Assembly (NCBI GenBank): GCA_003695455.1
Contig: RFJF01000151.1
Span: 1-10,712, forward strand
Direction: 5' to 3'
Source: Chloroflexota bacterium
GTDB lineage: Bacteria > Chloroflexota > Anaerolineae > 4572-78 > J111
DNA length: 10,712 nucleotides
Shown here: piece by piece, positions 1 through 8,341 of the stretch
How the letters are laid out: each line of letters begins with the position of its first letter
Position numbering within the stretch: position 1 is the stretch's first letter
Notes under the pieces: generated by a model
The model's database searches: none
What the model was told of the DNA's origin: nothing
Seen by the model: only the letters and a program-made list of their open reading frames with translations
Translations under genes and position numbers: made by a program

Positions 1-471
1 CAGGTTGTACCGCTGCCCCAAATCCTGCGTGACCAGCACGGTGTCCGGCTCGATGAGCAGGCTCAGCAGCGCCTCCGACGAAACGCCGCCCGCGCCATCG
101 CCCAGATAATTGCGGAAGGGGCGCTCGGCAAAGGGGTCAACGCCCAGCAGTTGCAGGGGCAGTTCACCGGCCTGCTCCAGTGCCACCAGCCCGGTGACGG
201 TGGGGGCCACGTCGGTCAGCCCCAACTCGCGGCGCAGCCGAACGTACAAATCGGTGGGCAGGCTGGCGGGGGCGGCAGTAATCTGGTGGGTAGCTTTGCC
301 CACCACGCTGTCGGTGGACAGGGCAAAGGCCTGGCTGGCGCTGCGGTTTGCCAGATCAATTGCCACAATCATGGCCACGCCGAGCGCAATGCCCAGCACC
401 AGCAGCAAACTCTGCACGGGATGCCGGGTGCTGTGGCGCAGCCCCAGTTTGGAAAGGGGTGACAGGTTCAT
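1..471 (-). CDS. FtsX/MacB-like ABC transporter permease, N-terminal part (runs off left edge)
   Basis: Reading the minus strand from the ATG at 471 gives 157 open codons with no stop before the edge. The protein begins with a short basic cytoplasmic stretch rich in R, H and K, then one hydrophobic segment at about residues 20-40 (core LLLVLGIALGVAMIVAI). A soluble region follows that should lie outside the membrane. This layout, one N-terminal helix followed by a large extracytoplasmic domain, is that of FtsX-like/MacB-type permeases; the remaining membrane helices would lie to the left. The gene starts 8 bp after the ATPase stop, with a weak AGGG site 6 nt upstream, so it is the second gene of that operon. 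The substrate cannot be deduced. Family members export lipoproteins, peptides or drugs, or act as mechanotransmitters. Codon use and the clean frame make the call firm; only the subfamily is uncertain. Confidence 0.85.
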   Translation of the reverse strand, partial: MNLSPLSKLGLRHSTRHPVQSLLLVLGIALGVAMIVAIDLANRSASQAFALSTDSVVGKATHQITAAPASLPTDLYVRLRRELGLTDVAPTVTGLVALEQAGELPLQLLGVDPFAERPFRNYLGDGAGGVSSEALLSLLIEPDTVLVTQDLGQRYNL

Positions 472-479
472 TGCGCGCC

Positions 480-1238
<759 letters not shown>

Positions 1239-1272
1239 CGGCCTGTCCTTTGCAGTGCAAACTTGTTCAGGT

Positions 1273-1292
1273 GTTGTACTTGATTGTACAAC
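1273..1292. promoter_or_regulatory. Inverted repeat, probable operator over the ABC promoter
   Basis: GTTGTAC (1273-1279) and GTACAAC (1286-1292) form a perfect 7-bp inverted repeat around a 6-bp centre. The outer arms AACTTG (1260-1265) and CAAGTT (1299-1304) extend the symmetry imperfectly. The repeat covers the -10 and the spacer, where a dimeric repressor would block RNA polymerase. No regulator gene is present in the window, so the protein that binds is unknown. Confidence 0.5.
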
Positions 1293-1301
1293 TTTTGTCA
1301 A
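1273..1301 (-). promoter_or_regulatory. Promoter of the ABC operon
   Basis: On the minus strand a perfect -35 TTGACA (1296-1301) is followed by 17 bp and a -10 TACAAC (1273-1278, four of six consensus bases). Transcription would start near 1266, giving a leader of about 28 nt that contains the AAAGGA ribosome site at 1246-1251. The promoter is read by eye; a start-site map would settle it. Confidence 0.6.
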
Positions 1302-1338
1302 GTTAATTTTTGGGATTTGGATCGTGGGGCGAAAGGGG

Positions 1339-2094
1339 TCAGTCGCGGGGCGAAAATTCCTGCTCCATCATGGGCCACAGGAAAAAGACCACGCCAAAAC
1401 CAAACAGCACGCCGGTAATCAAGCGCAGCACAGAATTGAGCGAGCCAAAATGGTCGCCGGCGTAAAAATTGGCGGGGAAGGCGTTGGCGGTGAGCAGGGC
1501 GGCCCACTCGTTGGTTTGGCGGAACTGGGCGCGCAGGACATCGTTGATGAGGTGGGTGGTGCCGTCAATGGCCATGGGGGTGATGAAAATGAGAAAGAGC
1601 CACCACGGCATGGGCGGCACACGGACATCCATTTGCCGCAGCAGGGCGTACAGCAACCCGAACAGAAAGATGCTGCCGTACATTGAGACCATCCGGTCTG
1701 ACCAGGCCACTTTCCAGCCAATCTCGGCGGTGCCGATGAATTGCCGCCGTATCAGTTCGTTGCTGATGGCCGGCACGGTGGTGTTCCAGGCGGCGGCAAT
1801 TTGCGCCTGCGAGTAGCTGAACTGCGGCCCAAACAGAAACCAGCTTCGCTCCGGGAGCTGGTGGCAGAAAAAGTTGTAAATAAAGTAGACAGCCCGGCCC
1901 GGCCACGTCCAGCCAATGTGCATAAAAATGGGGGCCAGCCAGGGGGTAATGACAAACGCGCCCCAAAAGCTGTTGAATGCCAGCAGCCAGTGTTTTTCAA
2001 ACCAGCGTGTCAGCCGGTTGGCAAATGTTTGTTGGGCCGGGGCCGCCGGTGGGGCGGCGGGGCGGCTGTCGGGTTGGTCGGTGGTAATGCTCAT
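1339..2094 (-). CDS. DUF2085 family membrane protein
   Basis: A 251-residue multi-spanning membrane protein. The family hallmark, CHQLPERS, is at residues 77-84 and includes the conserved Cys-His pair. The later hallmark [10 protein letters not shown] (about 173-182) is also present. Hydrophobic segments are seen at about 38-60, 64-76, 137-153, 163-180 and 224-241. The first 25 residues are rich in Pro and Ala and probably disordered. The family has no established function; its paired Cys, His and Asp residues in membrane segments could bind a metal or cofactor, but that is inference. ATG 2094 is the only reasonable start because an in-frame stop lies 27 nt upstream. No Shine-Dalgarno sequence precedes it. 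It has its own promoter (2219-2247) and a leader made of heptad repeats. No terminator is visible before the ABC operon. Confidence 0.85.
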   Translation of the reverse strand: MSITTDQPDSRPAAPPAAPAQQTFANRLTRWFEKHWLLAFNSFWGAFVITPWLAPIFMHIGWTWPGRAVYFIYNFFCHQLPERSWFLFGPQFSYSQAQIAAAWNTTVPAISNELIRRQFIGTAEIGWKVAWSDRMVSMYGSIFLFGLLYALLRQMDVRVPPMPWWLFLIFITPMAIDGTTHLINDVLRAQFRQTNEWAALLTANAFPANFYAGDHFGSLNSVLRLITGVLFGFGVVFFLWPMMEQEFSPRD

Positions 2095-2101
2095 TTGCTG
2101 T

Positions 2102-2201
2102 TTGTCACTTGTCGCTTGTCACTCGGCATTGGTTACTTGTCGCTCGTTGTTCGTCGCTCACCATTCACCATTCGCATATTTGCCATTCGCACATTCGCCA
2201 T
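2102..2201. repeat. Degenerate heptad tandem repeat (14 units) in the DUF2085 leader
   Basis: Read on the plus strand, the stretch divides into consecutive 7-mers: TTGTCAC, TTGTCGC, TTGTCAC, TCGGCAT, TGGTTAC, TTGTCGC, TCGTTGT, TCGTCGC, TCACCAT, TCACCAT, TCGCATA, then an 8-mer TTTGCCAT, TCGCACA and an 8-mer TTCGCCAT. The shared pattern is roughly TYGYCRY. The array starts 7 nt upstream of the DUF2085 start codon and ends close to the predicted transcription start, so it forms nearly the whole leader. It resembles the short tandem heptamer repeats known from cyanobacteria. Its function is unknown. Confidence 0.8.
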
Positions 2202-2218
2202 TTGATAGTGTGACCGGT

Positions 2219-2247
2219 ATCTTAGCGGGAACACGGGCCGGTGTCAA
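2219..2247 (-). promoter_or_regulatory. Promoter of the DUF2085 gene
   Basis: On the minus strand a perfect TTGACA (2242-2247) is followed by a 17-bp spacer and TAAGAT (2219-2224, four of six). The predicted transcription start is near 2212, giving a leader of about 118 nt. The -35 begins just 3 bp after the T-rich tail of the terminator of the preceding gmd gene, so the two transcription units are packed end to start. Confidence 0.65.
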
Positions 2248-2250
2248 CCG

Positions 2251-2290
2251 GAAACAAAAAACCCCGGAGAATTCAGCGAATCTCCGGGGT
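2251..2290 (-). terminator. Intrinsic terminator of the rmd-gmd operon
   Basis: Arms 2261-2270 (ACCCCGGAGA on plus) and 2281-2290 (TCTCCGGGGT) form a perfect 10-bp GC-rich stem around a 10-nt loop. On the minus strand the stem is followed at once by TTTTTGTTTC (2251-2260). It lies 21 bp beyond the gmd stop codon. This is a classical Rho-independent terminator acting on minus-strand transcription. Confidence 0.93.
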
Positions 2291-2311
2291 CTGAGGATGC
2301 ACAGACACCTG

Positions 2312-4269
<1,958 letters not shown>

Positions 4270-4291
4270 AATAAGTCTCCTGTTGGTGGAT

Positions 4292-4326
4292 GGTGTCAGA
4301 ATACAGAGTTCAGATGTTGGTTAGCA
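4292..4326. repeat. Short heptad repeat in the rmd leader
   Basis: Consecutive 7-mers on the plus strand: GGTGTCA, GAATACA, GAGTTCA, GATGTTG, GTTAGCA. The first three are the clearest; the last two are degenerate. On the minus (transcribed) strand they read TGAACTC, TGTATTC, TGACACC. The word TGAACTC followed by TGA recurs just before the murF start (8328-8337). The repeats lie between the predicted rmd transcription start and its GTG. Confidence 0.5.
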
Positions 4327-4350
4327 ATGGCAAGTGTCAAAACGGGCTAC

Positions 4351-4379
4351 ATTATAGTTCACATCAAATTGAGCCGCAA
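4351..4379 (-). promoter_or_regulatory. Promoter of the rmd-gmd operon
   Basis: On the minus strand a perfect -10 TATAAT (4351-4356) lies 17 bp from TTGCGG (4374-4379, only TTG matching the -35 consensus). The predicted start is near 4344 and the leader about 75 nt. The weak -35 suggests modest strength or an activator. The rest of this divergent spacer (about 4380-4446) is AT-rich, with a run of eight A at 4428-4436, and shows no gene. Confidence 0.6.
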
Positions 4380-4446
4380 TTGGATGAGATTCAAATTTTT
4401 CAGAGAATCAGAGATTAATCCAACCTTAAAAAAAATTCGGGTCAGG

Positions 4447-4475
4447 TAGACAGGTGGGGGAAGATGGGGTATAAT
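4447..4475 (+). promoter_or_regulatory. Main promoter of the dcw cluster (PmraZ)
   Basis: TAGACA (4447-4452, five of six) and a perfect TATAAT (4470-4475) are separated by 17 bp. Transcription would start near 4482, giving a leader of about 95 nt before mraZ. No comparably good promoter was found before the later genes of the cluster, so this one probably drives most of them. It is embedded in MraZ-type TGGG boxes. Confidence 0.7.
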
Positions 4476-4510
4476 GTGGGTGCTTGTGGGGGAAAGTGGG
4501 GTAAAATGGC
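4455..4510 (+). promoter_or_regulatory. MraZ operator: row of TGGG boxes at 10-bp spacing
   Basis: TGGG starts at 4455, 4465, 4477, 4487 and 4497, with a degenerate TGGC at 4507. All steps are 10 bp except one of 12 bp, which spans the -10 hexamer. MraZ of E. coli is known to bind direct TGGGN repeats with 5-bp spacers, that is, a 10-bp period, at its own promoter. Two boxes sit between -35 and -10 and the others lie downstream, so MraZ binding should repress its own operon. A further TGGGG at 4539 is out of register. Confidence 0.8.
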
Positions 4511-4533
4511 AATAGAACACTTGTTCTGTATGC
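4509..4533 (+). promoter_or_regulatory. Palindrome in the mraZ leader (LexA-box-like, or RNA hairpin)
   Basis: AGAACA (4514-4519) and TGTTCT (4522-4527) are perfect inverted arms around two bases. The core GAAC-N4-GTTC is that of the LexA (SOS) box of Gram-positive bacteria. The symmetry can be extended to 4509-4533 with one bulge and one G-U pair, so an RNA hairpin in the leader is an alternative reading. It lies about 30 nt after the predicted transcription start. Confidence 0.45.
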
Positions 4534-4576
4534 CCCAGTGGGGAAAATTCCTCCACCACACCCAATTGCGCGCACT

Positions 4577-5017
4577 ATGTTTTTAGGTCAATATTCTCAC
4601 ACCGTAGATGATAAAGGGCGATTAACCATCCCCTCTCGCTTTCGGGCCGATCTGGAAGGCGGGGTGGTGATTACTCGCGGGCTGGATGGCTGTTTGTGGG
4701 CCTATCCGCGTTCTGAGTGGGACAGGCAAGTAGAAGCTATTAATGCCCTGCCTACCACCACCAACGCCGCTGCCCGAAACTTCGTTCGGTTTTTCTTTTC
4801 CAATGCGTCCGATTCTGTGCCTGACCGGCAGGGCCGGGTGCTCATTCCCCAAAACTTGCGAGACTACGCCGCCATCACCAGCGAAACCGTGGTGGTGGGG
4901 GTCAACAACCGGGTAGAAATCTGGAACCCGGAACGCTGGGCCGAGGTCTTCAACAAGGTTGAAGCCGACCCCGATGCTATGATGAGCCAGTTGCAGGACA
5001 TGGGCATTAGCCTGTAA
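4577..5017 (+). CDS. mraZ: Transcriptional regulator MraZ
   Basis: A 146-residue DNA-binding protein of the AbrB-like fold, first gene of the dcw cluster and repressor of its own operon in E. coli. Two copies of the MraZ half-domain are visible, each with a DxxxR motif: D11-R15 in VDDKGRLTIPSRFR and D83-R87 in PDRQGRVLIPQNLR. Family members form ring-shaped oligomers that read direct TGGG repeats, and such repeats cover its promoter. The frame is open back to GTG 4538, but ATG 4577 begins the canonical MFLGQYSHTVD and is chosen. There is no Shine-Dalgarno sequence; the preceding 25 nt are C- and A-rich. Length is normal for the family. The rsmH gene follows after 41 bp. Confidence 0.96.
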   Translation: MFLGQYSHTVDDKGRLTIPSRFRADLEGGVVITRGLDGCLWAYPRSEWDRQVEAINALPTTTNAAARNFVRFFFSNASDSVPDRQGRVLIPQNLRDYAAITSETVVVGVNNRVEIWNPERWAEVFNKVEADPDAMMSQLQDMGISL

Positions 5018-5058
5018 CCGGAGCGCATCAATGGCAACATGGGAGTGGGAGATCTCGG

Positions 5059-5988
5059 ATGCACGTATCTGTTCTTTTACAAGAAGTTGTTGAAGCCCTT
5101 CAGCCCCGCGCCGGCGGAATTTACATTGATGGCACGGTGGGGGCCGGCGGGCACGCTGCTGCCGTTTTGCGGGCATCGGCGCCGGACGGGCGGCTCTTCG
5201 GTTTTGACCAGGACCCTCAGGCGCTGGAACTGGCCCGGCAAAACCTGGCTCAATTTGGCGAGCGGGTTCAGTTGTACCACGCCAATTTCAGGCAGTTGGC
5301 CGCACTGGCCCGGCTGCACCGTATTCCGCCCGCCGACGGAATTCTGCTGGATTTGGGTGTATCGTCCATGCAGTTTGACCAGGCCGAACGCGGGTTTTCT
5401 TTTCAGGCCGATGGCCCGCTGGATATGCGGATGAACCCGCAGGCAGGGCCAACGGCGGCGGAACTGGTCAACACCCTGCCGGAAGCGGAACTGGCGAACC
5501 TGATTTACCGGTACGGCGAAGAGCGGCACAGCCGCCGGATTGCCCGGGCCATTATCAACGCCCGGCCCATTCACCGCACCGCCCAACTGGCGCAGGTTGT
5601 GGCCGGCGCGGTTCGGCGCAAGGGCAAACCGGGGGCGCGCAAAATTCATCCGGCCACCCGCACGTTTCAGGCACTGCGGATTGCCGTCAACCACGAACTG
5701 GATGTGCTGGAGCAGGTTTTGCCGCAAGCTCTGGGTTTGCTCAAACCCAAAGGTCGGCTGGCGGTCATCAGCTTTCACTCGCTGGAAGACCGGATTGTAA
5801 AACAATTTTTCAGACAGGAAGCCACAGATTGTATTTGCCCGCCAGAACAACCTGTCTGCACATGTGAACATAAATCAATTATAAACATAATCACCAAAAA
5901 GCCAATCACGCCCGGTTTGGCAGAAATAGAGGTGAATTCAAGAGCCCGTAGCGCAAAGCTGCGGGTTGTTGAGTTAAAGGGGGAGTAA
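5059..5988 (+). CDS. rsmH: 16S rRNA (cytosine-1402-N4)-methyltransferase RsmH
   Basis: Methylates N4 of C1402 in the decoding centre of 16S rRNA using S-adenosylmethionine. The 309-residue protein shows all family blocks: DGTVGAGGH (24-32) for SAM binding, GFDQDP (49-53 region), DLGVSSMQFD (98-107), RGFSF followed by GPLDMRM (111-125), YGEERHSRRIAR (152-163), and the late ISFHSLEDRIVKQFF. A Cys-rich C-terminal stretch (CICPP followed by VCTC) and the final RSAKLR motif are also typical. The start is ATG 5059, with GGGAG (5047-5051) 7 nt upstream. It is the second gene of the cluster, and its stop codon is 4 bp from the next start, so the two are probably translated together. The last 120 bp are noticeably more AT-rich than the rest. 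Confidence 0.97.
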   Translation: MHVSVLLQEVVEALQPRAGGIYIDGTVGAGGHAAAVLRASAPDGRLFGFDQDPQALELARQNLAQFGERVQLYHANFRQLAALARLHRIPPADGILLDLGVSSMQFDQAERGFSFQADGPLDMRMNPQAGPTAAELVNTLPEAELANLIYRYGEERHSRRIARAIINARPIHRTAQLAQVVAGAVRRKGKPGARKIHPATRTFQALRIAVNHELDVLEQVLPQALGLLKPKGRLAVISFHSLEDRIVKQFFRQEATDCICPPEQPVCTCEHKSIINIITKKPITPGLAEIEVNSRARSAKLRVVELKGE

Positions 5989-5992
5989 TATT

Positions 5993-6469
5993 ATGTCAAG
6001 TAATGTCATCGTCAGTCTTAAACCAAAAAACGTCATCCGGCATATTCCGTGGCAGTTGAACAGCCGGTCGGCGTTGGGTTTGGTGCTGTTGCTGGCGTTG
6101 GTAAGCCTGGTGGGCTGGTTGTATGTTACCCAGGCCAGCGCTGTTACCACCACCAGCTACCGCATTGACGAAATGAGAATGGAACTTGACCACGTAAATA
6201 ATCAGAACGCAGCCCTGATTATGGAAATTGCCCAACTGGAGGCTCTGTCTCGCGTAGAACAGCGGGCGCTGGCGCTCGGCTTCCAACCGGTCAACGATAT
6301 TCGTTATATTTCGGTTGACGGTTACCCGGCTGCCCCATCATCAACCGATAACGCTTTTCCGGCGGCTCCCATTGAAAATAGTGTAGACGCCTACGTGGCC
6401 GATGTAGAACAGCCAAACTGGTGGTTGACTCAACTGGATGCCGTGGCCGAATGGATTGCCGGCCAGTAA
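5993..6469 (+). CDS. ftsL: FtsL/DivIC-like cell division protein
   Basis: A 158-residue bitopic membrane protein in the position always held by ftsL, between rsmH and ftsI. A short basic cytoplasmic part (1-25) is followed by one membrane helix (about 27-46) and a coiled coil (about 57-90). Next comes the typical end of the coiled-coil domain, LSRVEQRALALGFQPV (85-100). The tail from 110 to 158 is Pro/Ala/Ser-rich with an amphipathic end (WWLTQLDAVAEWIAG) and is longer than in many FtsL proteins. FtsL joins FtsB and FtsQ to activate the FtsWI septal synthase. Sequence identity in this family is low, so the symbol rests on topology, motif and context. AAAGGGGGAG ends 7 nt before the ATG; the stop codon of rsmH lies in that gap. 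Confidence 0.8.
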   Translation: MSSNVIVSLKPKNVIRHIPWQLNSRSALGLVLLLALVSLVGWLYVTQASAVTTTSYRIDEMRMELDHVNNQNAALIMEIAQLEALSRVEQRALALGFQPVNDIRYISVDGYPAAPSSTDNAFPAAPIENSVDAYVADVEQPNWWLTQLDAVAEWIAGQ

Positions 6470-6495
6470 AGCTTTAAGGAAAAACGGCCCGGTAC

Positions 6496-8217
6496 GTGGA
6501 TAAAATGCAAAAATCGGAACCCTTTGGTGAAAGCGCAAAATACAGAATTTACACTGTTGTGGCGGTCATGTCGGCCGTGACGCTGATTTTGGTGGGGCAG
6601 TTGGTGCGCTGGCAAGTGGTAGAACACCATCGTTTTGTGGCTTGGGCCGAGGAAGAACATCAGGATGAAATTGTAATTCCCCCCCGGCGCGGCGATATTC
6701 GGGACCGTACCGGTCATTTGCTGGCAACAGACCTGATTGAGTACGAAATTTCGGCCAGCCCCAAAATTATCAGTAACCCGCAAGCCACTGCAGACCAGTT
6801 GGCCGACTATCTGGATTTATCGCGGGATGAATTGGTGGCGCTGCTCAGCAGCGGCAAACCGTGGGTTCCGCTGCAAAAAGCGGTGTCGCAGGCCAACGGC
6901 GAGGCAATATTGCGGATGGACGTGGTCGGCTTGCAGGTTGAGCCGCGTTCCAAACGGGTTTATCCGGAAGGCGACCTGGCCGCACACCTGCTGGGATTTG
7001 TCAATAGCAACGGCAATGGGTTTTACGGGGTAGAAGGCTATTACGATAACCGGCTCAAAGGCAAGCCCGGCCTGCAAGCCGGCGAGCGCAGCCCCTTTGG
7101 CGAGTTGATTCCAATGGGCTCCAGCCGCTTTGTGCCGCCGGTAGCTGGCGCCACGCTTTATTTGACCATTGACCGCGGTGTGCAGTTTTTAATTGAACAG
7201 GAACTGGAAAAAGCAGTCCGCAATTATCGCGCTCAGGGCGGGTCAATTGTGGTACTCAACCCCAAAACCGGTGCAATTTTGGGGATGGCCGGTTTTCCCG
7301 ATTACAACCCCAACAACTTCAGCGAGAGCAGCGAAGCCCTGTTTGCCGACCCCAACGTGAGTGAGCAGTACGAACCCGGCTCGGTTTTCAAGATTCTTAC
7401 CATGGCCGCCGGGCTGGATTCCGGCAAAATTGGCCCGATGGGCACCATTTATGATGGCGGCTCGATCGAAGTAGGCGGCCGGGTTATTTACAACTGGGAC
7501 CGGCAGGGCCACGGCACGGTAGACATGACCGATGTGCTGGCCAAAAGTTTGAACGTAGGCGTGGCACAAGTGGCGGTGGCACTGGGCAAAGAGCAATTTT
7601 ACACCTATATCAAACGATTTGGATTTGGCCGCCTCACTGAAGTGGACCTGGCCAACGAAGGCCCCGGCACGCTGAAAACACCCAAAGATGCCTCGTGGCA
7701 CGAGAGTGATTTGGGCACCAACTCTTTTGGGCAGGGCATTGCCGTAACCCCGCTGCAAATTGCCGCAGCCGTGGGTGCGGTAGCCAACGGCGGCCTGCTA
7801 ATGAAGCCTTACGTGGTTGAGCGCATTGTTGATGCCGAGCGTGATGTGCAGGTAAAACCAACGGTGGTACGGCAGGCCATTTCGGCGGACACGGCCCAAA
7901 CGCTAACCGATATGCTGGTTGAGGCGCTGGACCGCGCCGATTCCGAAGCGCAGGTGCCGGGGTATCGCATGGCCGGCAAAACCGGCACGGCCCAAATTCC
8001 GGTGCCGGGGGGGTACCACCCCACGCTCACACTGGCCTCGTTTGCCGGCTTTTTGCCCGCCGACGACCCGCAGGTGCTGGTGCTGGTCATCATTGACCGG
8101 CCCACCACCTCAAAGTGGGGCAGCAAAACCGCCGCACCTACCTTTCGGCGGATTGCCGAGCAGTTGGTAGTGATGCTCAACATCCCGCCGGATGATGTTC
8201 GTCTGGCAATGAAGTAA
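6496..8217 (+). CDS. ftsI: Class B penicillin-binding protein (FtsI/SpoVD type), peptidoglycan transpeptidase
   Basis: Cross-links septal peptidoglycan; a D,D-transpeptidase partner of FtsW. The 573-residue protein has one N-terminal membrane helix (about 17-37) and the dimerisation-domain motif PPRRGDIRDRTG (62-73). The transpeptidase domain follows, with SVFK (S296 nucleophile, K299), SLN (351-353) and KTGTAQ (K495). All three active-site motifs are intact; S-L-N replaces the more common S-S-N. There are no C-terminal PASTA domains. The frame opens at GTG 6496; ATG 6505, three codons in, is the alternative. The only purine-rich site, AAGGA (6476-6480), is 15 nt from the GTG, so the start is not firmly set. 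The final codons (Met-Lys-stop) are part of a 14-bp repeat that continues past the stop. Confidence 0.94.
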   Translation: MDKMQKSEPFGESAKYRIYTVVAVMSAVTLILVGQLVRWQVVEHHRFVAWAEEEHQDEIVIPPRRGDIRDRTGHLLATDLIEYEISASPKIISNPQATADQLADYLDLSRDELVALLSSGKPWVPLQKAVSQANGEAILRMDVVGLQVEPRSKRVYPEGDLAAHLLGFVNSNGNGFYGVEGYYDNRLKGKPGLQAGERSPFGELIPMGSSRFVPPVAGATLYLTIDRGVQFLIEQELEKAVRNYRAQGGSIVVLNPKTGAILGMAGFPDYNPNNFSESSEALFADPNVSEQYEPGSVFKILTMAAGLDSGKIGPMGTIYDGGSIEVGGRVIYNWDRQGHGTVDMTDVLAKSLNVGVAQVAVALGKEQFYTYIKRFGFGRLTEVDLANEGPGTLKTPKDASWHESDLGTNSFGQGIAVTPLQIAAAVGAVANGGLLMKPYVVERIVDAERDVQVKPTVVRQAISADTAQTLTDMLVEALDRADSEAQVPGYRMAGKTGTAQIPVPGGYHPTLTLASFAGFLPADDPQVLVLVIIDRPTTSKWGSKTAAPTFRRIAEQLVVMLNIPPDDVRLAMK

Positions 8218-8270
8218 GAAGTATGAAGTAAGGAGTATGAAGTAAGGAGTAATTGGCCTACTCCCTACTT
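8209..8270. repeat. Tandem 14-bp (2 x 7) repeat with fold-back arm, across the ftsI stop
   Basis: Three head-to-tail 14-mers: 8209-8222 (ATGAAGTAAGAAGT), 8223-8236 and 8237-8250 (both ATGAAGTAAGGAGT). Each is two 7-mers. The first copy contains the last two ftsI codons and its TAA. The segment 8240-8251 pairs with 8259-8270 over 12 positions with one mismatch around a 7-nt loop, so the spacer can fold into a hairpin. Only a short TTT is associated with it, so it is a poor intrinsic terminator. Confidence 0.85.
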
Positions 8271-8320
8271 TCCGTGCACACATAATTTTCTTGCCAAAAA
8301 ACCCTTTTATTGAGAAATAT

Positions 8321-8341
8321 TTCATTCTGAACTCTGACATG
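8321..8341 (+). repeat. Heptad words reaching the murF start codon
   Basis: Three consecutive 7-mers, TTCATTC, TGAACTC and TGACATG, end exactly on the murF ATG (8339-8341). The middle word and the following TGA recur on the transcribed strand of the rmd leader. With only three units this could be chance; the link to the other arrays raises its value. The rest of the ftsI-murF spacer (8271-8320) is AT-rich and shows no gene. TTGCCA at 8291 has no convincing -10 partner. Confidence 0.4.

Noticed and set aside
2102..2201. CRISPR array
   Set aside because: Units are 7 bp and contiguous; there are no spacers, no repeats of 23-40 bp and no cas genes.
4455..4501. G-quadruplex in the mraZ promoter
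   Set aside because: G-runs are present, but one loop is 8 nt and the runs are fully explained by the regular TGGG operator; only part is transcribed.
4359..4565. 68-codon minus-strand frame in the rmd-mraZ spacer
   Set aside because: It crosses the mraZ promoter and operator and its peptide is low-complexity without recognisable features, so it is non-coding.
4538..4576. N-terminal extension of mraZ from GTG 4538
   Set aside because: The extra 13 residues are Pro-rich and not part of the MraZ family, and no ribosome site precedes the GTG.
5040..5051. Two TGGGAG words just before rsmH as a second MraZ operator
   Set aside because: They are 6 bp apart, not 10, and the second is explained by the ribosome site of rsmH.
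5077..5871. 264-codon open frame on the minus strand opposite rsmH
   Set aside because: It lies wholly antisense to a gene with every RsmH motif, its protein shows no family features, and long antisense frames are common in GC-rich coding DNA.
5857..5885. Internal promoter (TGCACA, 17 bp, TATAAA) in the AT-rich 3' end of rsmH
   Set aside because: The -35 match is weak, and the AT-rich stretch encodes normal conserved RsmH C-terminal residues.
8240..8273. Intrinsic terminator between ftsI and murF
   Set aside because: The stem is moderate and followed by only three T; murF would then need a promoter, and no good one is visible.
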